In this document: positions 47,970-59,521 of the stretch, piece by piece
How the letters are laid out: the number at the start of each line of letters is the position of its first letter
Numbering within the stretch: position 1 is the stretch's first letter
Origin: Panonychus citri
Lineage: Eukaryota; Arthropoda; Arachnida; Trombidiformes; Tetranychidae
Reading direction: 5' to 3'
Assembly (NCBI RefSeq): GCF_014898815.1
Contig: NW_026515482.1
Span: forward strand, 2,170,001-2,234,000
DNA: 64,000 nucleotides
Made by a program: the position numbers and the translations under genes
Notes under the pieces: model-generated
Database searches by the model: none
What the model saw: the letters and a program-made list of their open reading frames with translations, nothing else
Told to the model about the DNA's origin: nothing

Positions 47970-50900
47970 ATGAGTGACTAGGTGTTGGTAGGGAGTTGAT
48001 GATGATAATGATGATTAGGATGAGGATGAAAGAGAGCATTATCTTCAAGTGTCCCTAAGTTTAAGGATTTATTATATTGGTTGATAATCATCATTATCTT
48101 CATCGTCATTTCGATCTGTTTACAACTTTGTTGTAAGGTCAATCCCTCAGTGGATATAACTCTTGGACTAAAGGGTCATTAGAGGATCTATTTTAATTGA
48201 CCATCATCAAGATCATCATCAAATAATCAACAGGGAGAGAGAGAGAGAGGTAAATACATTTAGCTGAATTTTAGTTAACCTTTAGCACTCGAGCTTTACA
48301 CCATCAATTATGGTCGATACTTAATTTTGCTTCCATTGAATTCAAGTTAATTGTAATTGTATTGATCGATTAACAGCTAAATTAGATTTGATGATCACCA
48401 TTGAAGAGATGTTGAGATTTTTTCTTACATAATTATCCAGAAATTGTCTTCTCAAAGTGTCAATTTCAGTGTTAATCAAGGTAGAAATTAACTGCTCTTA
48501 ATCATAATCCATTAATTGACTCGTTTGGTGTATTTAGTTACGATTTTTGTGAAAAATAATTGGAATGATTTAGTTTTTATCACATTCTACAAGCAATGAG
48601 ATTATTGAGTTAATTGTTTTCCTTCCGAGTTGGAATATTATTCATTTAATTCAGTTGAGTAAAGTAATTATCTTGGAGATGGGAAAAAAAACCTTAATCC
48701 AAGTTAATTGTTACTACTGAGGGCTTATGATTACATCTCAATCTTGATTGTTCATCATCATGAAGGGATAAACTTTTGGTAAAATGTTACCAAAGTTTCA
48801 CCTTTAATCCTTACGATGAGACAAATAGCTGATATTAAATAGATTCAAGGTTCTCAGTTCATGATCATCAAGTTATCACACAAAAGGATTTTATTTCATG
48901 ATCTGTCTTGGTATTCATGAGAGACCTGAGCCTCTATTACAATTGGAACAACAATCAAGGAATTGAATCAATTACCATTCACATCAAAATCAAAGTAAAT
49001 GAATGAGGTCAGAATTAGATTGATCTGCCAACAGAAGAGAGAGAGAGAGAGAAAAAAAAACTTTCCTTTTTTCTATGCAAACAAGTTCGATGCTGTCAGG
49101 AAAGTTCAGAAAACTTATCAGGTAAAAATAGACCAACTGAATATTCTTGAAATTTAATTCTCTTTGTTTTCATCTTGAGATTATCATTTTCTCCTTTCTA
49201 TTCAGAGTTATAAGTTTTTTTCCAGCTCGAAAAAGAAAAGAAAAGTTCTGAAGAGTAAAATTATTCCCATGGAAATCCTTTTGTGACACAAGTTGAAATT
49301 TTTATAGCAAATTAATGAATAATAAATTCGATGATGATGAACATGGAAGAAAAGAAATGAGTTAGTAAGTAACTTTATTACTCTCTCTCTCTCTCTCTTT
49401 CTCTCTCAACTTTCATATCTTCTTAATAACTTGTTTCTCTCTCACTAACATGGTTACATTAAGTTTCGAGTTTGTAGTAAAATTACCAAGTTAAATCTCT
49501 TTTAAAATACTCAATATTACATGAGAATAAGAATCAAATTTCTTGAAATTATCGAAATTGAATTTTTTGGAGGACATTTTCATGACAGCTAAAAAATGAT
49601 GAATTCAATTATCTTAATATGAAGTTTTCCTTTTCATGTATTAACATGATGATTGGTGAGAAAGAAATGTTTCAGTCAATTGTCAATATGATGAATAATT
49701 TTCTCACCCATGATGATAATTCAGTCTCATGAACTATAAGAGAGAAACTTTTGCAATCCAAATGTCAACAAATGCCAAGAAACTTTGAAATAAAAAATAG
49801 AATAAAAAAGTTCTGACCAATTTTCTAATCTCTTCAAAGTTTATTGGGACTTTTTGTTATATAATATGTATAAAGTTTGGTGAGTTCAGTTTACTTTGAT
49901 GGTGAATAAGTTGAGAGGATTAAATTTAATCCACTAATTATTTTGGTAAACATTAAGCTTACCAAAGATTAACCCTGATGCTATTTTTTTACAAACGATG
50001 ATTCAACAATTTGACTGGAAAAATTTGCTCAGTTGAACTTTATTCATTCCAAGTTCATAACAACAGTGGTTCATTATCAAGTGAATCCTATTCTGTGGTG
50101 TATGTATCATGAATCCAATGATTAGTTGTCATGAATATGGATGATAACCTTTTTCTCAAATTAGAGGAAGTAAAGTTTATCTTCACAAATCAGATTCTAA
50201 ACAATTATCTTAGTAACCTGAAGAAAGAAAATACTCAGTCATGGTAATATAAATACGACTCACAGGAAATCTCAATTTCTCTGAAAAATTATTATGGATA
50301 ATTCCAAAGGATTTATTTTCTCCTCTCTTCTTACTTTTCTTCTGTTCTTTTCTTGAATATTTATTTCATAATTTTCTTTTAAAGAAAAGGTATAAACAAC
50401 GAGCTTTAACAATTTGTAAACTCTCAATTCCCTGGAGGTGAAAATTGAATCAAAGAAAAATGGAAGTAAATAAATTGAAGATGATGAAAAAAACCAAAGA
50501 GAATACCTTGAATATCTGAACTTGATTGACGAAAATATAAATTCGATATCAGTTTCCAGGTTACATGTACTCGAAATGTTATTGGCTATTTACCTATTAT
50601 AAGAATAACAATACATTAAAATTTATTCCCAGCAAATAGAATATAATATTAGAGTTACATGAGGAATTCTGGGCTTAATGTTTATACATGAATAATCTTT
50701 ATATTTTGAATCGGCAAAAAAAACTAATCATTGACTCATCAATCCGATGGACAGAAAGTTATCAGAAATGCAATTTTCCATCTTGAATAATGTGATAATT
50801 TTGAATGAACGACGAGAAAATTTAATACCAAGATAACTTGATTTACAGAATTGAAAAGAGAAAAAGTGGAAACTTAAAATTATTTGAGAATGCAATTAGT

Positions 50901-51231
50901 GTATGGTTGAGAATTTAGAAGAAATCTGAAAAATTCTGGACCAATTTCGATTATTACGAGTTGAACCAAGAGAATCCTGATTGAAGTGAGAAAAGTTTTT
51001 CCTCTTTATACTTTTTCTTTATCTTCATCATGGATTTGGAACTGAATTGTTACCATACTCTTAACGGATGATTCTTGATGAGTAGTCAACTGAAAAAAAA
51101 ACTTCATTGTCCAGTGTAATCTGACAAATTGACCCAAACAAAAGGTGAACTTTTTTTCAGTTGATTGGACGAAAAGAATAGCAAAAAGAACAAAAAAAGT
51201 TTATCAACTTATCAGAATTTTTTTCTCTCCT

Positions 51232-51263
51232 GATTTCGATTTCGATTTCGATTTCGATTTCGA
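51232..51263. repeat. (GATTTC)n hexanucleotide repeat
   Basis: Five consecutive copies of the six-base unit GATTTC, unlike the di- and trinucleotide runs that dominate the window. Confidence 0.8.
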
Positions 51264-54200
51264 GACCTTTTCCCATGTTATTGTTTAGACGGAATTCTTA
51301 TCCCAAACTCCCACAAGTTCAATTCCAGATTCAGGCTATGATGAAACCTTGAACCTTAACCATGTTCTCATGAAAAAAACAACAAAAACCAAATCAAAAT
51401 GCTGGTGATCAACTTGTTTTCACCTGAGCAATTGAGTTAATAGTTAAATTCATAAATGAATTTTTTTTCAATGGTCACTTTAGATTCACCAAATAATCAG
51501 AAAATCCCAGTTCACCCTGAATTCAATTATGAACAAGGATCAAATAAGTTCAATTCAGTATGGATGTTTCAACACTGATTGATAATTTCATGAGAAAATC
51601 AGGTAATCAATTTAATCTGATGCAAGGCTTAAAATTGAATCGAACCCATGAAAACATCCTGAAAATACCAGCTGATTTTATTAATACAGTGAGAGAGAAA
51701 AAAAATTCTGATATCAACAGTTTCCAGTTTCAAAGCTCATCAATCATTACAGAGCCATTTGGTTTGATATTATCTCTTGGTATATTTACCCTGAACATAC
51801 ACCCTGATCTTTTACTCAGTTCATGAAAAGGATGATAATTTTTTCTGCTGACTTTATTTGGAAAGGTGACTAATGCCATGAGCAATCAAATTCATTCATC
51901 AGTTGATAACTTAATTAACATGGAGTTGCTTTTGATCGCATTTTTATTTCCTCACCCCCATGAACATACTATCCAATCAATCAGAGTAAAAATGATTCCA
52001 ACCTTGAATCATGAACATGATGAAAAATTTACTTCTCTCCTTCATTGTATCACATTGAAAATTCATCAGATTCCATGAGCCAAAAAACTAATTCTTAAAA
52101 TTCACCGTTAGAATGATTAATCTTTCTCAATCCACTAATAATCTGTGCAATTAAAGTGAGATAATTAATTTGATCATCACAAGATAATTACGTTAATACA
52201 ATACGAATCCTTCGCAATGATACTTTCTGATTAACTGTAATCTGAAAAGTTCCAAGTGCATGAGATTTGTTGACAAACTTAATCAATGATTTGAAAATTG
52301 TTAGAAAACTACTTTAATCAGTTAATGACAACCTAAATTGTTGTAAGTGTCAAAATTTGAATTGTCACAATAAGATAGATAATAATTTGATAATCAATGT
52401 CAAAAGATTAATCAAACTACTGTATTCAGATTATTTAATCAAAACTTATCATAGATTAGCACTCAACAATTTAACAATTGAAATTTGAAACCATTTAGAG
52501 TTGACAATTAGAGCTTAACAATTGACATAATACATTTTATACAATTAACAATCGTAATTGTGATTAATTGTTTCAACAAAAATGTTTCTAATTTAACTGT
52601 GATTGTAATCATTTTTTTTCTCGTCTTGCTTGAAGGTTAATCAACTCCTGATGATTGTTTAATAAGATTGTGATTACCTAATGATAACTAATTATACTTA
52701 ACTGTTTTTCTCATTGAAACAAAATTCTAATTATAATCAATGAATGTTAATCATTAATCAGTAAGAATTAAAGTTATCACGGTAATAATAATGTTCACAT
52801 TGATAACGCCAGAAGGAAACTCGAGTAATCAATGAACATGAAGAGACAGAAAAAAAGTATAAGTCGAGGTCTAAGGCATTAGAACAAAATATTACAATTC
52901 GAGAAACTTTTTTTCTGTCAGCCTTTTTTTCACTCTCTCTCTCTCTAATCACCATCTCTTCATCATCTTTAATCTTCATCTTTATCGATTGATAATCAGA
53001 TAGATAAACATTACAAGAGCAACATCATCAGCAACATGATTGAAATCTGTTCCCGATAACGATCACATGTAAATTATGTTGACATTGATCAACTTTATCC
53101 TCCTCTTACTACAGTAACTGTGTACTTCCTCGATATGTTATTAGTTTTTGTTCAGAACTTTCATCCAAAATTCAGCAAAAAAAAGAAAACAAAGTTAATA
53201 AACTGACAGAATCACCTCCAGTCTAATCATCATCATCATCATGCTCATGATGATCATTACGAAACTGATTCAGAACTAAGTGAGCTATAAACAGATAATA
53301 ATAACAGGTAATAACAGTATTTTCATCATGGAAAAGTTTATTTAACTCACAAGAGTTTCCTCCTAAATCATTGATAATAATTTGTGATAATAATCAACAA
53401 TTAACTTTTAATTTGATTGTTAACATCCATTAGTCAAACATAAAAATGGTTATCATTTTTTTTTCTGGGCCCTAACTTTTCAATACATAATATTTATTAA
53501 TGTATTTACTTCAACACAGCAATTAAATTGTTAAACAACAATTTAAACTGTATCATTATTTTTTATTTTCCTATTTCCATTTAGACTCAACTTTATGAAA
53601 TTCAGTGGGTGGTGTTGATGGTGGTTAATATACCAATATAGTAATAATAATAGTATTTATTTATATATCATGATGATAATATTATTTTAAATTAAAAGCT
53701 AAGGAACAGAAAGTTAAATATTATTAAGATGATTATTACATGAGTTTATATCCAGAGAAACCAATTTATGTTGGATTAGGAAAGTTATTATTATTTTAAA
53801 GATCATAACAATTTACTGATTGTGATGATAATCATTATCATGTAAACTTTAACATCTGATAGTAATGTTTAATCATCTGTTGTACATGATATGTTTTAAT
53901 ATTTATCTACCTGAGTGAGCAGATTATACTGATTATTTTAAGTTAAAAAGGTAAAACATGAATATGTGACTTTGTGAGTTTAAAGTTAAGCTTTTCAAGA
54001 AAAAGTTTTGAGAAAAAAGTTCTAACGAATCTAAAAGATGTAGAGTTTCACAGGGGAATTAATGGAACACATGAAATAGAATAATTTTCACCCCACAGAT
54101 ATGAGAGAAAAAATTTAACCCTTTTCTTTTACTGGTTAGTTACCTTTACAGAGTATTCAGGTTTTGTAATATTAACTTAAAAATGGGAATATATTTGTCT

Positions 54201-54559
54201 CTTTTACAACTTTTCATGTTCATAATCAGCACATTTCCTCTTCCGCGCTCATTAATAACCTCAATTATCATAATATTTGAGAAAATTCAATCTAAAAAAT
54301 AGGGAATAGTAATAGGAATAACTTATGTTATATTCGTCCGCTCTTATTTGCAGTTCATTATTAGAAGTTAATATTGTTAAGTACAAAGTAATATTAAACG
54401 AGTAAAATAAAGGTTGAAGGTTAAAACTAACCCAACGAGGACTCAATGGGGTTGTAAATGTGAAAGGTGGTTTATTGTTAAGGGTACAATGTATGACCTA
54501 GGGTTAAGTTAAACTCAAGAGTCGTAAGAGAAGTGACCCAACTTCACACTTAGTTCAGT

Positions 54560-55390
54560 TCATAAAAAAAATGGTCAGTAGGCGTTGAACGCTTGTGATT
54601 GGCTTAACATTTTAGCTTTTACACTCTGGGCATTATCACACAAATACTTCAACTCGACTCTAACCTCTATAAGAAATTTATATACACCATCTGCTTTAAA
54701 TTGTAATCTTATTAAATTATGATCGGAACCATTAAGACCTTCTTCACTATCACAAAGTGTTAATCCTTTAGATAAAGCACGGCAAGCGATTATTAAATAT
54801 TTACCGTCCGTGTATCTCCGAGATGCCAATTTTGTTGAAATTTATTAAGAATAACCATCTCACTGTTAACAATTTCGTCATGCAAAAAGTATCCTTTGCT
54901 TTTTTAATGCATTGTTACAACTTTAATGGGACCAAAAAGGATGATAAGCATTAAAATCTCCCATGATTACAGCAAGACTTCAGGTGGAAACTCACTTCGA
55001 AGCGCGAACATTATATCAATAATTGATTGAAAATCATCAAGGGCATTTTCTTCTGTGTTGGTGAAAGATAAGTAGAAACAATTAACATTTTAAATTACAT
55101 CAATGCACTTTAATAGCCGGACAATGTTTACTAACAGCATAAACACGACAGTAAATAAATGAATCACTATCCCGGCATAAAATAGTTGATGATTGCACTG
55201 CGAGAACTGATTACAGTTTCTTTAGTAGAAACAGATTGGAAACAACTTTCAAATTATTCCGTAAAACAGCCAATATCAGCAGATTCACTTTCACATTTAT
55301 TAACTAACAATTCAGTAGCACGAATCAATCGACAGCAATTACCATATAAAATATTTAAAGGGAATACAGTTTGAGCATTTTTGTCTGAGC
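54560..55390 (-). pseudogene. Degraded LINE (non-LTR) endonuclease region
   Basis: On the minus strand, broken frames carry pieces of the apurinic-type endonuclease of non-LTR retrotransposons in the right order. These are RATELLVNKCESESADIGCFTE near 55,250-55,330 (start of the domain, followed by a stop), IMGDFNAYHPFWSH at about 54,926-54,967, and RRYTDGKYLIIAC leading to GSDHNLIRLQF within 54,575-54,829. GDFNAxHxxW and SDHNLI are hallmark motifs. Several stops and frame changes separate them, and no reverse transcriptase follows within the window, so it is a dead fragment. Confidence 0.75.
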
Positions 55391-55850
55391 GAAGCGAAGA
55401 CTTTACTTCGAAAAATCAAAATTTGCTGGAACGATAGCGATCTTAATTTTGAGCCAATCTTTACCAAATTTTCAGAATATGTTCTGATGATGATTCTCAT
55501 CACCTGTATAGTTTTTAGTAAAGATTGGCCCACTCCCGAAAATTAGTTTTTCTGTCAACACTAGATGACACTAATCCTGTAACCATGGTGGTTGTAATTT
55601 TTTGTCGCCATCTAATGATTAGAAAAATAAATTTCATAAATTTTCAGTAAAAACAAATGTTTGTTTGGTTTTTTTGTTTTAATTAATTTGTTTAATTTAA
55701 ATTAAATTTGATTTATTTTTATCATCACCATCATCATCACAACTATCACCACCTTGACCAACAACAATGACCAACCAAATGAAAGGTTTTTTTCATTTAT
55801 TTTTTCATTTATTTTTTTTATTTTATTAAATTATTTTATTTATATTTGTA

Positions 55851-56031
55851 GAGAGAGAGAAAGAAAAGAAAAGAGAAAAGAAAGAAGAGGAAAAGAAAGA
55901 GGAAAAGAAAGAAGAAGAAGAAAAGAAAGAAGAAGAAGAAAAAGAAAAAGAAAGAAGAAGAAGAAAAAGAAAGAAGAAAAGAAAGAAGAAGAAGAAAAAG
56001 AAAGAAGAGGAAAAGAAAGAGGAAAAGGAAG
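55851..56031 (+). repeat. 181-bp uninterrupted polypurine tract
   Basis: Only A and G occur over 181 bases on the plus strand, built of GAAA, GAA and GAAGAAGAA units. The 96-codon frame through it codes only for Arg/Glu/Lys runs and is not a gene. Long homopurine tracts can form triplex DNA. Confidence 0.95.
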
Positions 56032-56253
56032 TGCAGAGTGGTAACAGCTATGTGTGTAGATGGCTAACGAGGCACCAATTGGCTAAATTATAAAATAAAA
56101 TTGAATTCTAATAAAATCATTTAGCAAGAAGATAATTATTTTTATGTGCTACCTTTTTGCATCATACACGCGCTCAGACGTCACTGCCGCTGCAGTATGC
56201 CTAGTACCTAATTAAAGTCAAAATGGTAATAAGAACTGATAACCTAAGCGCTC

Positions 56254-56266
56254 ATTGGTTTCCAAT
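56254..56266. promoter_or_regulatory. Inverted pair of CCAAT boxes
   Basis: ATTGG (56,254-58) and CCAAT (56,262-66) form a small palindrome, CATTGGTTTCCAATG, in locally GC-richer DNA about 50 bp before the ATG of the broken unrecognised gene at 56,316. Confidence 0.35.
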
Positions 56267-56315
56267 GGCGCCAGTGTAGTTTAAACAGAAATACAAGGCT
56301 TGACCCGAAAAGTCA

Positions 56316-56948
56316 ATGCAAATTGTAAGTGTAAACAGTAAGTCAACGTCAAACAAGCTTCAGACTTCAACAAAAAATTTTAAGTTAGCAATTACAAACA
56401 ACTTTAGTTTAATTCAAATAACATTATCAACCGTTTTGATAACGACTGGTCACCAGTGCCAATTAGAATTAACACCGTGGATAATCTACTGAATTATGAT
56501 TTCAATGTCCCTTTCCGTGAATATATTCCACCACGTAATCAACCACCAATGGTGAAAAACAATTGGGGTGATATACCTATTGACGTGCAACCAATTGAAC
56601 CTCAAAATCATGTAAAATGTCACGAAGATATCCAACAAGCAGAATTTTGTGATCCTGACAAAGCAAGCGAATTTGATTGCCAATAATAAGAAATCAATAA
56701 TGCATATAAATGGCAAATATAAAATGGTATTTTGTGATACGTGTTGCTGTGAGTACCAGCAAGCAAATAAAACAATTTATAAAAAAGAAATGTGTCCCCA
56801 ACAGTGCTCAGCTAAACCGATAACGGTTCAACCACTATCTAAGCATGGTGGAGTATCGTGGACAACTTTTAATGATTTAAAAGTAAAGTGCCCATATCAA
56901 CCAAACTATCCAGTTATTTTAAAAAAGCAAAAATCTCCAATCATGTAG
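56316..56948 (+). pseudogene. Unrecognised cysteine-rich gene with a frameshift
   Basis: A possible short first exon (ATG CAA ATT, 56,316-56,324, then GTAAGT) joins in phase to an exon starting 56,408 after CTTTAG. That exon reads FNSNNINRFDNDWSPVPIRI, then on to CHEDIQQAEFCDPDKASEFD, and stops at 56,684. A second frame, overlapping from 56,649, continues with KMVFCDTCCCEYQQANKTIY, CPQQC and CPYQPNYPVI to a TAG at 56,946-56,948. Both halves are Cys-rich and look coding; a single one-base shift near 56,680 would join them. I recognise no family. It lies among mobile-element remains and may itself belong to one. Confidence 0.4.
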
Positions 56949-57337
56949 TTCAATCCAAATATATGCCTGGTTTGCAGAAAACTAAACAACATGATCGAAT
57001 CTCGTGCATAAATGGAATCAAGAAATTGAAACAGTTTTATCAAAATCATTCTTGAGCCCATGAACATGCGACCGGAAGACGCGTTCAGGAAAACCACAAT
57101 AATCAACAAAGATATGCCAAGCTAACCATAACCTTGGATTAAACAAAAAAACCACTTCATTATAAACTGATTTACCAATTAATTTTCTATTTACAATAAT
57201 AAACGATATTTTTAACGAACTCCAATATTCGGTGATCGTATTTTGAATTAACGATCAACTGTTTGGTTAAGTAGATCAATGAATTGGATAATCTGTTTAA
57301 TAAGAAAGCCCACAAAAATGAGGCCTTCCATAGGTAA

Positions 57338-57484
57338 AATGAACAATTAATATTAACGTTGAAAATAAAAGAGGGTGATGAAGGGAAAGAAGAGATGCGC
57401 TTCTTATCTTGGTTGATGGAAAAAGTGAAAAAAGAATTTTCCGCAAACCCTGAAAAATTCAAAGAAAATCCTATGCATCGGCAG
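57338..57484 (+). CDS. Possible orphan coding exon, unrecognised
   Basis: A 49-codon open stretch reads …LKIKEGDEGKEEMRFLSWLM and continues EKVKKEFSANPEKFKENPMH to CAG followed by a good donor GTAGGT at 57,485. CATAG at 57,328-57,332 just upstream could be an acceptor. The helical, charged composition is protein-like. No partner exon was found, and the family is unknown. It may be chance or another decayed element. Confidence 0.25.
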
Positions 57485-59320
57485 GTAGGTAATCACTATA
57501 GAAAATGAGACGATTTTTACTCGCATTATAAGATGAGATTCCGAGTTAGTTTGTTTTTAAAAATTTTCCATATTGGCTCGTGAAAGGTCACGTGAAGAAT
57601 CGGGCTTTTGATAATTTGGAATTCGTTTCTCAGTATTATTATTTTTTTATTCCATCTATTGTCAATTTTACACGATTAATAGAATGAATAATGGTTCATG
57701 AATAATCTGAAAGGTCTTGAATAATAGTTTAGAATAATGAAAACGTTATCGACTATGACGATAGACTAATCTTCTTTTTCATTGTAAAATTAGTTAGCAT
57801 TGAAACATTGATTGTCGATAATTAAGTTAATGATATTCTGCTTATTTCACCTTGTGTTATCTTTCACTTGTTTAATTAGCGCCTGGTCCTCCGAACTAAT
57901 TTCACAATCAGACAGAAGTTTAGTCTATTGGAAGTTTATTGTTACGTGTATCAATTACTGAAAATAAATCTAGATCTATTTGGGATCGATTTTCCGGATG
58001 CGAAAAATGAATTATCAATGTAGACAACAATATTTTGTGTTGTTCAAGTTTTACAAGATGTGAAGAGCTGATGTGATTATTGTGCCTCATATATTTATAT
58101 CTCATGAGTAGTAATAAACTGCATGTTCCAGCTCATTTTAAGGTTCACTGAAGCTGAAAATTGTTCTGGAACATGCAGTAGGTGCAACTTTTTTAAACGC
58201 ATAACTATTGACAAATACGTGCTTTTTTGAGATTAGCAAAAAGCAAATACGTGCTAGAAGTTAGATGAACGTTCTAGCGATTTCTTTCGCTGATAAACTG
58301 TGTTGGTTTGAATCAATCATTAGCTCGAGTTCAGTTCATGATTCTACTACTAAAGAAGCCGCGACTACAACTTTAGTCCCATTGGGAAACAACAACAACA
58401 TATCTGGTTTTCCCCATAGAGTTAACATTGAGATTCATTGAAATCGGTCAACTTTTTGATTAACAACAATTAACAGTTAGATTGTTTTATATTAAATCAA
58501 AGGTCTTGTTTAGTAGGTTCGATTAATATATAAACCAAATTAATCGGTAAATTGGTTGAGCAACAATTAACTAAAAACATTAATTTTTTACCCATTTTTC
58601 TGGTCCAAGTGAACCATTGGGACCGACACTAATTTTAGTGTATATTATTCACACGAAAGTTATATATCATTAGAAAGACCTTGATTAGCTTAATCTAAAT
58701 ATATATAAATTAAAACTCTAAGTAAATTACTTACCGAGATATGGACACAAACGTTTGGACCAATTACCTTAATTTACCAATTTCATCTTTTCATCTTTTC
58801 ATCTTTTCCCTTTGGCTTTTTCACTCTTTCTCATCCTAATTATAATTGTTTAAGCTCCTTAATTGTAATCCTTTTGAATGGTATCCATATGATGGTCACT
58901 TGTCCTCCTTGCCTCGTCCATTGCGACCATCCAATTCTCTCGCTTCTCTTTGTGCTCCAACCTCTTCGTCTCCGAGTTAATCCTCTTTCTTTTCCTTCTT
59001 TATTTTTATTGTCCTTAATGACCTTGATAATCCTGAGTCCATTGATCGCTTCCAGGTCACTTCAACTGCCACTAATTATGAGTCGACCAATAACAAGAAA
59101 GTGACCAATTGTGGACATCTTTTCTTTTCTCTATTTAAACGAAACTCTTTACAATAAATTTACACACTAAGTTATTGACAACACCACCGATAAGTTACCT
59201 TACTCATTTTTGTTTTGACTGCGCGTTTAACTGCTGAATCCTCACCGCGATTGTGAGAAGAGTAAATTATTACTAATTTAGTTAAATTGTGTCAATGTGA
59301 AGATCTCAATTAAACCAACA
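57485..59320. other. Non-coding flank, including the unresolved 5' LTR of the copia element
   Basis: No gene is recognised. The right-hand part must contain the 5' LTR, which ends in …CCAACA at 59,320; TTTAAA near 59,136 and AATAAA near 59,152 would suit its promoter and R region. The LTR start cannot be fixed because no second LTR is in view. A foldback is at 58,119-58,178 and a TTTTCATC triplet repeat near 58,783-58,808. Confidence 0.5.
58119..58178. ncRNA. miRNA-precursor-like foldback (candidate)
   Basis: CTGCATGTTCCAG at 58,119-58,131 is exactly complementary to CTGGAACATGCAG at 58,166-58,178. After a small bulge, ATTTT/AAAAT pairing extends the stem, giving a ~60-nt hairpin of pre-miRNA size. 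No known miRNA seed was recognised. A decayed inverted-repeat transposon end is an alternative. Confidence 0.3.
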
Positions 59321-59336
59321 GGTTATGGGCTCAGCA
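59321..59336 (+). promoter_or_regulatory. Primer-binding site, initiator tRNA-Met half-molecule type
   Basis: GGTTATGGGCTCAGCA is complementary, with one mismatch, to the anticodon stem-loop region of initiator tRNA-Met. Drosophila copia primes from the 5' half of cleaved tRNA-iMet in the same way, rather than from the tRNA 3' end. The site directly follows the LTR-like terminus CCAACA. Confidence 0.75.
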
Positions 59337-59367
59337 TCTTCCAATTGACTGTGTTAATCTCTGTATT

Positions 59368-59480
59368 CGACTGTGTGTCAATTTTTGTCAATTTGTGTGT
59401 GTGTTTGACTGTGTGTCAATTTTGTTTGACTGAGTGTCAATTTTGTGTTTGACTGAGTGTCAATTAGTGTGTGTTTGACT
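59368..59480 (+). repeat. Minisatellite in the copia leader
   Basis: Four imperfect copies of a unit like GTTTGACTGAGTGTCAATTT lie between the primer-binding site and the gag start codon. Leader repeats of this sort may affect packaging or translation, but that is not shown here. Confidence 0.8.
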
Positions 59481-59521
59481 TGGGTCATAATTTGAATTAC
59501 TACTGAACTTTTTTCATCAAC

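Larger units (their letters stand above)
36048..54559. other. ~18.5-kb spacer without recognisable genes
   Basis: I find no frame with a domain, no convincing splice chain and no tRNA or rRNA in this stretch, which begins with the upstream region of the receptor gene. It is rich in GA runs, ATG/CAT trinucleotide runs (for example 40,334-40,360 and 47,047-47,075), TCATGAAA words and the word CAGAACTTTT and its complement. Regulatory DNA or a long non-coding transcript cannot be excluded. Frames at 51,560-51,826 and 51,866-52,078 share a frame but show no domain. Confidence 0.6.

Noticed and set aside
51560..52078. Two consecutive ORFs in the same frame in the gene desert
   Set aside because: No splice sites joining them around the stops, no domain, and AT-driven composition.
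55754..56044. 96-codon Arg/Glu/Lys-rich ORF
   Set aside because: It is a translation of a pure A/G tract with no domain and an AT-rich leader; simple-sequence artefact.
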